From the NCBI GenBank assembly GCA_903882825.1, contig CAIRYL010000084.1, forward strand, positions 1 through 5,840: a stretch of DNA of 5,840 bases. Reading direction: 5' to 3'. Origin of the DNA: an uncultured Candidatus Peregrinibacteria bacterium (GTDB taxonomy: Bacteria; Patescibacteriota; Gracilibacteria; CAIRYL01). Each line of letters begins with the position of its first letter. Position 1 is the stretch's first letter. Below are positions 1 through 5,840 of the stretch, piece after piece. The translations under genes and the position numbers were made by a program. The notes below the pieces were generated by a model. That model made no database searches and was not told where the DNA came from. It saw only the letters and a list, made by a program, of their open reading frames with translations.

Positions 1-133
1 AGCCTATCTTCTAATGCTTTGATTTTAGTTATTTCTTTTCTTTGATTACGCTTTTCATCATGCTTATTTCTCTTTCTCTTTCTTTTTATTATAAAAAATT
101 GATATATTTACGAAGTATTTTTTTATTTTTTTT

Positions 134-532
134 ATGGTGAATAAAAAGACAGTTTTTGGTGGGAGTTTTCTCATGCTTTTTTTACTCAGTGCCTGTGGAC
201 AAAATGCCACTATTGGATCATCTGTAAAAGATGGATCGTATGGAGTACAACAAAAATATACAGTAGAAGAAAATAGTTTTTATATTGATGTAAAAACCAC
301 ATTAAAAGATGGGAAAATTGCCATGATGAATATTATTCCTGATCCAAACGGAAAGACCGCACAAAAATATGCCAGCGCTTTCCAAAAAGATATTCAATCT
401 AAAATTATTGGAAAAACTATTGCTGAGGCAAAAAATATGGGATATGTGAGTGGTGCGTCTTCTACTTCTCAGGCATTTATAAAAGCTTTAGAGGCGATTG
501 AAAAACAAGCTACAACCACCAGTGCACAATAA
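134..532 (+). CDS. FMN-binding domain lipoprotein (likely ApbE substrate)
   Basis: The 132-residue product is predicted to be an exported lipoprotein carrying one covalently bound FMN, acting as a one- or two-electron carrier on the outer face of the membrane. Residues 1-21 form a lipoprotein signal: basic start (NKK), hydrophobic core, and lipobox L18-S-A-C21, so Cys21 would be lipidated. The rest is a single FMN_bind-type domain. DGKI at 59-62 is typical of its first half, and S106-G-A-S109 followed by STS matches the SGA(T/S) motif to which ApbE attaches FMN; the acceptor would be Ser109 instead of the commoner threonine. The next gene encodes ApbE, 9 nt downstream, which strongly supports this reading. 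The ATG is preceded by a T-rich run without a Shine-Dalgarno sequence. The redox partner is not visible here. Family assignment is fairly sure; the electron donor and acceptor are unknown. Confidence 0.85.
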   Translation: MVNKKTVFGGSFLMLFLLSACGQNATIGSSVKDGSYGVQQKYTVEENSFYIDVKTTLKDGKIAMMNIIPDPNGKTAQKYASAFQKDIQSKIIGKTIAEAKNMGYVSGASSTSQAFIKALEAIEKQATTTSAQ

Positions 533-541
533 TAGGCACGG

Positions 542-1405
542 ATGATGTACCAAGAAATTCAGCAGGTATTGGGGACCACTGTGCGTATTGTGGTAAATAC
601 CAATAATGGTTCTGCCATACCTGCTATTACAAATGCTTTCACAGAAGCATTTCGGATAGATCAAACGTATTCTCGTTTTCTTTCTGGGAATTTTTTGAGC
701 CAGATGAATGCCACGCTTGCACAATGGCAAACGGTAACTCCTGAATGTTTTGCGCTTTTATTGGTAGGGAAACAATTAGAAACTCTTACAAAAGGGGCTT
801 TTTCATTAAGTGTGAAAACAGTGCTGGAAAGTTGGGGATATAATGATAAATATGAATTAGAAAAAGAATTTGGGAATGGTATTACCGGAATATTTGACCT
901 CGGGGAAAATAATACTGTTTTTTTGCGAGCACCTGTAGAATTTGGAGCCATTGGAAAAGGATACGCGCTGGATGCCATGCAAAAAGTGTTACAAGATTTT
1001 GAAAATATTTTTATAAACGCAGGAGGAGATATATATGCCCGTGGGAAAAAAGAAAATGGAGAACCTTGGAAATGTTTTTTGGAACATCCGGAAGATGAAA
1101 ACCAAGCAGTAGGTGAAATAGTGGTAGATGACTTTTTTTTAGCATCGAGTAGTCCTTTAAAACGCAGATGGAGAAACCGCCACCATTTGGTAGATGCCCG
1201 CACAAAAGAGCCTGCCAGTACTATGCTGGCGACGTACGTACACGAAAAAACAGGAATTTTGGCAGATGGATATTCTACTGCGCTTTTTGTGTTAGGGTTT
1301 GAAAACGCCCAAAAAATATGTATTTCTGAGCATTTACGGGCATTTTTGGTAGGAAAAAACCAAGACGCATTTATAAGTGATTATTTTTTAGGAAAAAAGT
1401 ACTAA
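542..1405 (+). CDS. apbE: FAD:protein FMN transferase, ApbE family
   Basis: ApbE proteins cleave FAD and transfer FMN through a phosphoester bond to a Ser/Thr of FMN_bind-type proteins, using Mg2+. The 287 residues carry the family landmarks in order: GTT at 11-13, SRF 44-46, WGY 98-100, FGAIGKGYALD 134-144, NAGGD 159-163, PW 175-176, HHLVD 214-218, and A241-D242 with S245-T246, which correspond to the metal-site region. There is no signal peptide or lipobox, although many bacterial ApbE proteins are exported. An in-frame TAG at 533-535 rules out a longer N-terminus, so the enzyme as encoded looks cytoplasmic. Two adjacent ATG codons (542 and 545) are possible starts; the weak AGG at 534-536 is better spaced from the second. 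It follows the FMN-binding lipoprotein gene by 9 nt and is surely co-transcribed with it. Confidence 0.93.
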   Translation: MMYQEIQQVLGTTVRIVVNTNNGSAIPAITNAFTEAFRIDQTYSRFLSGNFLSQMNATLAQWQTVTPECFALLLVGKQLETLTKGAFSLSVKTVLESWGYNDKYELEKEFGNGITGIFDLGENNTVFLRAPVEFGAIGKGYALDAMQKVLQDFENIFINAGGDIYARGKKENGEPWKCFLEHPEDENQAVGEIVVDDFFLASSSPLKRRWRNRHHLVDARTKEPASTMLATYVHEKTGILADGYSTALFVLGFENAQKICISEHLRAFLVGKNQDAFISDYFLGKKY

Positions 1406-1411
1406 TTTTTT

Positions 1412-1440
1412 TTGACAAACCCACAGCATTATTGTAAATT
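1412..1440 (+). promoter_or_regulatory. Candidate sigma-70-type promoter before the small ORF
   Basis: A perfect TTGACA lies at 1412-1417, followed after 17 nt by TAAATT at 1435-1440, a 4-of-6 match to TATAAT. A start site near 1447 would give a short leader before the ATG at 1462. The -35 box begins only 7 nt after the apbE stop. In AT-rich DNA the -10 match is weak evidence; the exact -35 is the stronger part. Confidence 0.45.
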
Positions 1441-1461
1441 TCGAACCTTTTTTTAGGAAAT

Positions 1462-1665
1462 ATGCCAAACAATGAACTCTACGAATGCAAATCTATTCCA
1501 CAAGCCGTAAAAAATGCTCAACTTCAGCTGAAATATGGATTTGGAAAAGGAAAACCAGAAGAACCCGGTTATGTACCAGATCATTTTTCAGCGATAAGGA
1601 ATACTCAAATAAAACATTGGCAAGAGTATTTTTCAAGAAAAGGGATTTCTCTTTCCCCCACATGA
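1462..1665 (+). CDS. Small hypothetical protein (67 aa)
   Basis: I do not recognise this 67-residue protein. It has no signal peptide, membrane segment or Cys pair. It is polar and mildly basic, with a GFGKGKPEEPGY segment at about residues 26-37 and an aromatic-basic C-terminal part (IKHWQEYFSRKG, about 50-61). Support for a real gene: AGGA at 1455-1458 precedes the ATG, though the 3-nt spacing is short, a TTGACA-type promoter sits just upstream, and the composition looks protein-like. Against it: it is short, and a minus-strand frame overlaps its 3' end. It stops with TGA, unlike the other genes here; past that TGA the frame continues for seven sense codons to a TAA at 1687-1689. It could be a housekeeping small protein or a chance frame. 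Confidence 0.45.
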   Translation: MPNNELYECKSIPQAVKNAQLQLKYGFGKGKPEEPGYVPDHFSAIRNTQIKHWQEYFSRKGISLSPT

Positions 1666-1786
1666 TCAAATCCTAATTCTCCTGAATAAAACGCCCCCGC
1701 TTTAAAAAAATCTCTTTTTACTTCTTTTGGAGGTGGTTTTCGAGAACTCCTTGTTTCGATTATATACTCCGGAAAATAAGAAAATA

Positions 1787-1816
1787 TTGTTTTGAAGTTT
1801 GTTTTTTGCCTATACT
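1787..1816 (+). promoter_or_regulatory. Candidate promoter of the tRNA-Leu gene
   Basis: TTGTTT at 1787-1792 and TATACT at 1811-1816 are separated by 18 nt. They match the consensus hexamers at 4 and 5 positions of 6. The expected start site near 1823 lies about 9 nt before the mature tRNA 5' end, which suits a tRNA gene with a short leader. The stretch between the small ORF and this promoter (1666-1786) shows no gene I can support. Confidence 0.45.
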
Positions 1817-1831
1817 TGTTTTTGCGTTTTT

Positions 1832-1920
1832 GCCCAAGTGGTGAAATGGTAAACACGCACGCTTCAGAAGCGTGTGCCACACTTTTTGGCTTGGAGGTTC
1901 AATTCCTCTCTTGGGCACCA
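1832..1920 (+). tRNA. tRNA-Leu, anticodon CAG, CCA encoded
   Basis: A full class II cloverleaf can be drawn. The acceptor arm pairs GCCCAAG (1832-1838) with CTTGGGC (1910-1916), all seven pairs Watson-Crick. The D stem is GTG/CAC (1841-1843 with 1854-1856), with GG in the loop. The anticodon stem is CACGC/GCGTG (1858-1862 with 1870-1874) around loop TTCAGAA, so the anticodon is CAG at 1865-1867 and reads the leucine codon CUG. A long variable arm (1875-1892) with a GCC/GGC stem is as expected for leucine. The T arm is GGAGG-TTCAATT-CCTCT, with one G-T pair at its base. Discriminator A1917, usual for leucine, is followed by a genomic CCA. A run of six T residues follows at 1923-1928. Confidence 0.97.
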
Positions 1921-1926
1921 TGTTTT

Positions 1927-2346
1927 TTATTCAAATACTACTTCAAAATTATACATCCCCATTCCACAGGTTCCGTTTAAAGGTTCTCCTTTTTTTGGTG
2001 TTCCTATATCAATTATTTCTTCTCCCGTTTTAGAAAGTATTTTCTCAAAATGAACAGAAGGAATTACCAGAGAAGACGAACAATCATACGTTCCTTTTGT
2101 TTTTACTATGAGTTTGGTAGGAATACCTGCTTTTGCGGTAGAAATTTTTGGAGAATATCCACCCTTGGCTTCTACGGTAATGTACTGTACGCCTTCTTTT
2201 ACGATTACATTTTTAGAAATGTCAGCAGTTCCAGATTCAGAAGAAGTGATATTTTTTGGTTTTTCTGGAGAAGAAGTGTCTACAAAAAGAATTCCAATGC
2301 CGATGAATAGTACGATAGAAATCGCAATATATGCTGTTTTGTTCAT
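1927..2346 (-). CDS. Membrane-anchored cupredoxin-like copper-binding protein
   Basis: The 139-residue product has an N-terminal hydrophobic segment (about 5-22) that would act as an uncleaved anchor or signal, a Ser/Thr/Pro/Lys-rich linker (about 24-45), and a C-terminal cupredoxin-like domain (about 50-139). Candidate copper ligands are Cys89 (in YDCSSSLVIP), His99, and the C127-G-M-G-M131 cluster near the C-terminus, a pattern typical of cupredoxin_1-type domains that accompany HMA and TauE/DsbD-like membrane proteins. It should sit on the outer face of the membrane and bind or relay copper. It is the last gene of the minus-strand run, 3 nt after the HMA-DsbD_2 gene and in the same reading frame. 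No Shine-Dalgarno sequence precedes the ATG. Its stop lies 6 nt from the 3' end of the convergent tRNA gene. The fold assignment rests on motifs; electron transfer versus copper storage cannot be decided. Confidence 0.82.
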   Translation of the reverse strand: MNKTAYIAISIVLFIGIGILFVDTSSPEKPKNITSSESGTADISKNVIVKEGVQYITVEAKGGYSPKISTAKAGIPTKLIVKTKGTYDCSSSLVIPSVHFEKILSKTGEEIIDIGTPKKGEPLNGTCGMGMYNFEVVFE

Positions 2347-2349
2347 ATT

Positions 2350-3360
2350 TTAGAGGTTTAAAAAAGGATGAATAATGCCAAGTGCCGAAAGTCCTGCCAA
2401 AAGAGAAAAAATCCCAAGTCCTAAAACTCCTATTCCTGCTGATTTAAAAAATAGGGGAGCAGAAGGGGAATGCGCAAAAGATGAAGATCCAAATGAAAGA
2501 AGCGCCAGCATTGGGAAAGTTCCCAACGCAAATGCAAACATAATGAAAAATCCAGACAAAAATGATCCACTCGCGAGTGCAGAAATTTGCAAAGACTGTG
2601 TAAATCCACACGGTAAAAAAAATGTTCCAAATCCCAGGAAAAGAGGCGTAAACGTTTCATGCTCCATTTTTCTAAAAAAATTAAAAATTCCGGAAGGAAG
2701 TGTTATTTTATTTTTTTTGAAAAATCCAAGTAACTGCAATCCGAGCATCATCATCACCACTGATGCCAATATCCCTAAAAGAGCAGTAAATGTAAAATTT
2801 ATACCAATCGCATTCCCAATAGCACCTAAAACTCCGCCCAATATTCCAAAACTTACCAGTCTTCCAATATGAAATAACATAAATATTTTTTTATCATTTT
2901 TTGTGTTTTGTGCCGTTTTTGCAGATAAAGAAAGGACTAGTCCTCCTACTACCGCTAAACAACTCGAAACCGAGGCAATAAGTCCTATAAAAAAGCTGGT
3001 AAGAGGCGTAGTACTATTTTCTCCAATTCCAATATTTAAAATGCCAGATTTTTGCAGAACAAAAAATGCGAGTAAAAATGCGAGTCCAATAGGAATGGCT
3101 TTGTAAAGAGTGTCATCTGATTCTTCTGTGATTATTTTTTTTTCTACAGAAATACTGTACCCATCCTTTTGTATCGTATTTGTAATGAAAGAGGCTAACT
3201 CTTGAGGATTTTTTTTACTGTCCGTTTCAAACGAAAGCGTTTCGTGTGTAATATCTACTGTTGGGTTTTTTATAAAAGAGTGCGCTTGTACAGCATCTTC
3301 TACTAAAATTTTACAAGAGGCACAGTGTGTGCCCGCAATATGGAAAGTGTATTTTTTCAT
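2350..3360 (-). CDS. HMA domain fused to DsbD_2/TauE-like membrane protein
   Basis: This 336-residue protein has two parts. Residues 1-75 are a heavy-metal-associated (HMA) domain with the copper-binding T11-H-C-A-S-C16 motif. After a linker, residues about 88-330 are a polytopic membrane domain, with hydrophobic segments near 88-103, 120-146, 163-185, 190-212, 237-257, 265-290 and 306-330. This matches the DsbD_2 / sulfite exporter TauE-like family (annotated in some genomes as a urease accessory UreH-like domain). The domain repeats a Cys-containing element, C134 (SSCLAVVGG) and C251 (FLPCGFTQS), placed like the paired transmembrane cysteines of DsbD, plus a conserved-looking H164-I-G-R. 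In copper gene sets this architecture is linked to copper trafficking or to moving reducing power across the membrane; which applies here is inference. The gene lies 7 nt after the copper ATPase gene. No Shine-Dalgarno sequence is seen. Confidence 0.87.
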   Translation of the reverse strand: MKKYTFHIAGTHCASCKILVEDAVQAHSFIKNPTVDITHETLSFETDSKKNPQELASFITNTIQKDGYSISVEKKIITEESDDTLYKAIPIGLAFLLAFFVLQKSGILNIGIGENSTTPLTSFFIGLIASVSSCLAVVGGLVLSLSAKTAQNTKNDKKIFMLFHIGRLVSFGILGGVLGAIGNAIGINFTFTALLGILASVVMMMLGLQLLGFFKKNKITLPSGIFNFFRKMEHETFTPLFLGFGTFFLPCGFTQSLQISALASGSFLSGFFIMFAFALGTFPMLALLSFGSSSFAHSPSAPLFFKSAGIGVLGLGIFSLLAGLSALGIIHPFLNL

Positions 3361-3367
3361 AATAAAA

Positions 3368-5620
3368 TTATAATTTTTTTGTATGAATACGAAGCGAATT
3401 CAGAACCACAGAAACAGAAGACAGTGCCATAGCGAGTCCGGCAAAAATAGGATTTAAAATAATTCCCCAAACTGGATACAACAATCCTGAAGCAATGGGG
3501 ATACCAATAACATTATAAATAAATGCCCAAAAGAGATTTTGTTTTACCGTTCTCATGGTGGTTTTGGAAAGATCAAGCGCTTGAGAAATTTTTTGAATAT
3601 CTCCAGATAAAAGTGTTATTCCTGCGGATGCGATAGCGATATCGGTTCCCGTTGCCATGGCGATTGAAACATCTGCTTGCACCAATGCTGGGGCATCATT
3701 TATTCCATCGCCCACCATTGCTATTTTTTTCCCTTCTAATTGAAGATCTTTTATTTTTTTTGCTTTTTCGGCGGGCAGAACTTCTGCAATAACATTTGTA
3801 ATTCCTACTTGTTTCGCAATATATTCTGCGGTGAGATGGTTGTCTCCTGTGAGCATAAAAATGTTTATTCCTTTTTTCTGTAATTTTTCAATGATTTCTT
3901 TTGCTCCTAATTTTATGGTGTCTGCCAGGGCTATGTATCCAATTTTTTGGTGTTCTACGGAGAGCACTACCACTGTTTTTCCTTCTTTTTGTAATACCTG
4001 AAGAACATTTTCTGTTGCATCATTCGCATTTGGTTTTTGAACGGAAATCCATTGTCCATCAATCGTTGCTTCTACTCCTATGCCTTCTTTGGCAGTAAAA
4101 TTTTCTACTTTTTGAAGAGATATTTTTTGTTCTTCTGCTTTTATAACAATAGCTTCTGCTAATGGATGTTCTGAAAGTTTTTCTATGCTGGCGGTTATTT
4201 GCAAAATTTTATTCTCTGTCCAACGGGAGTCAATAACGATAATATCGGTTACTTCTGGCTTTCCGTGAGTAATAGTTCCCGTTTTATCAAAAACAATAGT
4301 GTTCACCGTGCTCAGTTTTTCGAGTGCTTCTGCATTTTTTATTAAAATTCCATATTGAGCTCCTTTCCCAACTCCTACAATAATAGCCGTGGGAGTTGCC
4401 AGTCCTAATGCACAGGGACAGGCAATTACTAATACACCAACAAATGATAAAATTCCGTATGAAAGTGCCACCGAAAATCCGAGGGCTGAAGTGCCGAAGG
4501 TAAGCCAAGCAATAAAAGTAACGACTGCAATTCCTAAAACAATAGGGACAAATATACTCGAAATTTTATCAGCAAGGGCTTGTATAGGAGCTTTTGATCC
4601 TTGCGCCTCTTCTACCATTTTTATAATTTGAGAGAGTATCGTTTGGGTTCCTACTTGTGTTGCCATGATTTTTAAATTTCCTTGTTTATTAAGAGTCGAT
4701 CCTACTACTCGATCTCCAGGTTTTTTATCAACGGGAATAGGTTCTCCGGTAATCATCGATTCATCTACTGAAGATTTTCCCTCCATAATTTCTCCATCGA
4801 CGGGGATTTTTGTTCCGGGCTTTACCACTACTATATCTCCCACTTGTACGGTGCTGGCGAGTATTTCTACTTCTTTCCCATCTTTTATAATAGTGGCAGT
4901 TTTTGCTTGTAATCCCATGAGTTTTTCCAGTGCTTCTCCGGTTTGCAGTCGTGAACTTGCCTCGAGATATTTTCCCAATACTACAAATCCAATAACCACA
5001 ATTGTTACATCAAAATACGTATAATCTGGAAGCTGAAAGAAAATTTTAATGTCTGGAAAAAGCGTAATAATAGTACTGTAGAGATATGCCACCAGTGTTC
5101 CAATCCCAATAAGAGTGTCCATATTTGCCACTCGATACGTAAAAAACCTCTGTACACCTTGTAAAAAAGGCTTACCAATCCAGAAAAGAACGACGGTCGA
5201 GAGAATCATTCCCATGATATTTAAAATATTCATGGGGATGGGAACATTTGGAATAAATGGAAGTGTTTTTGCACTTATATCCCACATCATCAGAAAAAAT
5301 AGAAACAGCGCAATGGGTAAAACAAATTGAGTTTTTGTTTTCATTTCTAAAAGCTCTTCCATTTTCTCTGCTTTTCTCGTGTCTATACCAACAGAGGAAT
5401 TTTTTTCTTCAAAATCTTCTAAAAAATATCCAAGTTTTGATATTTCTGCGTTTATTTCTGTAATTGAAATTTTTTGTTCTTCAAATTCAATTATTGCTTT
5501 TTCAGTCGCAAAATTTACAGTTACGCTCTGTATGCCTTCTAAATTTGAAACTTTTTTAGAAATAATAGTAGAACAACTCGCACAATGCATTCCTTTTACT
5601 GGTAGTATTTTTTTTGTCAT
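3368..5620 (-). CDS. copA: Cu(I)-exporting P1B-type ATPase (CopA family)
   Basis: A full-length 750-residue copper-translocating P-type ATPase of the inner membrane, which uses ATP to move Cu(I) out of the cytoplasm. Residues 1-70 form one HMA domain with M11-H-C-A-S-C16. Eight membrane helices are expected: four before the actuator domain (about 99-219), two around the ion gate (about 355-412) and two at the end (about 692-742). Catalytic marks are TGE (291-293) in the actuator, the CPC metal site (401-403), the phosphorylated Asp445 in DKTGT, HP (485-486) and TGDN (591-594) in the ATP-binding region, and GDGINDAP (637-644). Y702-N703 in helix 7 and M731-x-x-S-S735 in helix 8 complete the P1B-1 signature, which favours Cu(I) over Zn or Cd. 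It lies 12 nt after the DUF305 gene and 7 nt before the HMA-DsbD_2 gene. No Shine-Dalgarno sequence is seen before the ATG. Confidence 0.96.
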   Translation of the reverse strand: MTKKILPVKGMHCASCSTIISKKVSNLEGIQSVTVNFATEKAIIEFEEQKISITEINAEISKLGYFLEDFEEKNSSVGIDTRKAEKMEELLEMKTKTQFVLPIALFLFFLMMWDISAKTLPFIPNVPIPMNILNIMGMILSTVVLFWIGKPFLQGVQRFFTYRVANMDTLIGIGTLVAYLYSTIITLFPDIKIFFQLPDYTYFDVTIVVIGFVVLGKYLEASSRLQTGEALEKLMGLQAKTATIIKDGKEVEILASTVQVGDIVVVKPGTKIPVDGEIMEGKSSVDESMITGEPIPVDKKPGDRVVGSTLNKQGNLKIMATQVGTQTILSQIIKMVEEAQGSKAPIQALADKISSIFVPIVLGIAVVTFIAWLTFGTSALGFSVALSYGILSFVGVLVIACPCALGLATPTAIIVGVGKGAQYGILIKNAEALEKLSTVNTIVFDKTGTITHGKPEVTDIIVIDSRWTENKILQITASIEKLSEHPLAEAIVIKAEEQKISLQKVENFTAKEGIGVEATIDGQWISVQKPNANDATENVLQVLQKEGKTVVVLSVEHQKIGYIALADTIKLGAKEIIEKLQKKGINIFMLTGDNHLTAEYIAKQVGITNVIAEVLPAEKAKKIKDLQLEGKKIAMVGDGINDAPALVQADVSIAMATGTDIAIASAGITLLSGDIQKISQALDLSKTTMRTVKQNLFWAFIYNVIGIPIASGLLYPVWGIILNPIFAGLAMALSSVSVVLNSLRIHTKKL

Positions 5621-5632
5621 AAAATGAAGGAA

Positions 5633-5840
5633 TTAAATGTTATACCATTGAGTTCTCCAATCTTTAAATACTTTGAGCGTCGTTGTAAGAAAAGTATCAA
5701 CGGCATCCGCATTATTTAAAATTTCAGTTCTACTCGATTTTGTTTTTATTTCTTTCGTCATTACCAGTCCCACTTCATGGTGAGCAATAAGTGCATTTAA
5801 AAATCGAAGATCAAGTTTTTCATCAAAAACTCCTAATTGA
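5633..5840 (-). CDS. DUF305 family protein, C-terminal part (cut by window edge)
   Basis: The last 68 codons of a gene entering from the right edge, ending in TAA. The visible part resembles the C-terminal half of DUF305 proteins, small helical, ferritin-like extracytoplasmic proteins. It shows the family hallmark FLNALIAHHEVGLVM, with the paired His at visible residues 20-21 and a Met six residues later, then a second helix ending in an aromatic W..QWY tail. Some DUF305 proteins, such as cyanobacterial CopM, bind copper, and the position 12 nt upstream of copA in the same operon agrees with a copper-binding role outside the cytoplasm. Any signal peptide or anchor would be in the missing N-terminal part. 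The visible fragment keeps an open frame from the window edge to its stop. Confidence 0.78.
   Translation of the reverse strand, partial: QLGVFDEKLDLRFLNALIAHHEVGLVMTKEIKTKSSRTEILNNADAVDTFLTTTLKVFKDWRTQWYNI

Noticed and set aside
1131..1140. Eight-T run inside apbE as a frameshift or slippage site
   Set aside because: The frame through it is intact and the downstream ApbE motifs are in the same frame as those upstream, so there is no sign of recoding.
661..1203. 180-codon minus-strand open frame
   Set aside because: It lies entirely inside apbE on the opposite strand and shows Ser/Phe-rich composition typical of an antisense shadow.
1392..1412. A6/T8 inverted repeat after apbE as a terminator
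   Set aside because: The stem would be only A-T pairs with no GC base, too weak to call in this AT-rich DNA.
1688..1703. GC-rich palindrome (AAAGCG/CGTTTT on the minus strand) as a terminator for the copper operon
   Set aside because: The stem has a wobble pair and is short, the T residues are part of the stem with no further T run, and it lies about 220 nt beyond the last gene, past the tRNA.
1605..1880. 91-codon minus-strand open frame across the tRNA and the 3' end of the small plus-strand ORF
   Set aside because: Its first 15 or so codons are the antisense of the tRNA-Leu gene, it covers the tRNA promoter, and it has no recognisable domain or ribosome-binding site.
2375..2872. 165-codon plus-strand open frame
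   Set aside because: It is antisense to the DsbD_2-like membrane domain; its Pro/Asn/Lys-rich sequence is a shadow of hydrophobic codons.
1..5840. Alternative genetic code with TGA as glycine or tryptophan
   Set aside because: The 750-codon copper ATPase and apbE have no in-frame TGA and use ordinary Gly and Trp codons, so TGA is not a frequent sense codon here.
1..5840. Search for CRISPR arrays, insertion sequences and long direct or inverted repeats
   Set aside because: Nothing with regular spacing, transposase motifs or terminal repeats was seen by eye.

Overview
The window is AT-rich DNA from a bacterium with compact gene spacing. All six confident or partial protein genes whose 3' end is visible stop with TAA, A and T homopolymer runs are frequent, and most starts lack a clear Shine-Dalgarno sequence. 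The long copper ATPase frame has no in-frame TGA, so a code that reads TGA as glycine or tryptophan is unlikely. Compactness, low GC and gene content would fit a candidate-phyla-radiation (Patescibacteria) genome, but nothing here proves the lineage.

Layout. Positions 1-133 hold no supportable gene. A plus-strand pair follows: a small lipoprotein with an FMN-binding domain (134-532) and an ApbE-type FAD:protein FMN transferase (542-1405). The transferase is expected to attach FMN covalently to the lipoprotein, giving a surface flavin carrier for electron transfer. Next come a plausible promoter and a small unrecognised protein (1462-1665), then a promoter and a tRNA-Leu(CAG) gene with encoded CCA (1832-1920).

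The right two thirds is a minus-strand run read from right to left: the C-terminal part of a DUF305 protein (5840-5633), a CopA-type Cu(I) P1B-ATPase (5620-3368), a protein fusing an HMA metal-binding domain to a DsbD_2/TauE-like membrane domain (3360-2350), and a membrane-anchored cupredoxin-like protein (2346-1927). Gaps of 12, 7 and 3 nt indicate one operon whose promoter lies right of the window. It reads as a copper-handling set: DUF305 and cupredoxin as extracytoplasmic copper binders, CopA as exporter, and the HMA-DsbD_2 protein as a copper or thiol membrane partner. No copper regulator (CsoR, CopY, CueR) is visible. The operon ends 6 nt from the 3' end of the convergent tRNA gene.

The gene families are all known. 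The points most worth checking are the in-frame stop between the HMA-DsbD_2 and cupredoxin genes, the absence of any signal peptide on ApbE beside an exported substrate, the serine flavinylation site, and the orphan small protein.
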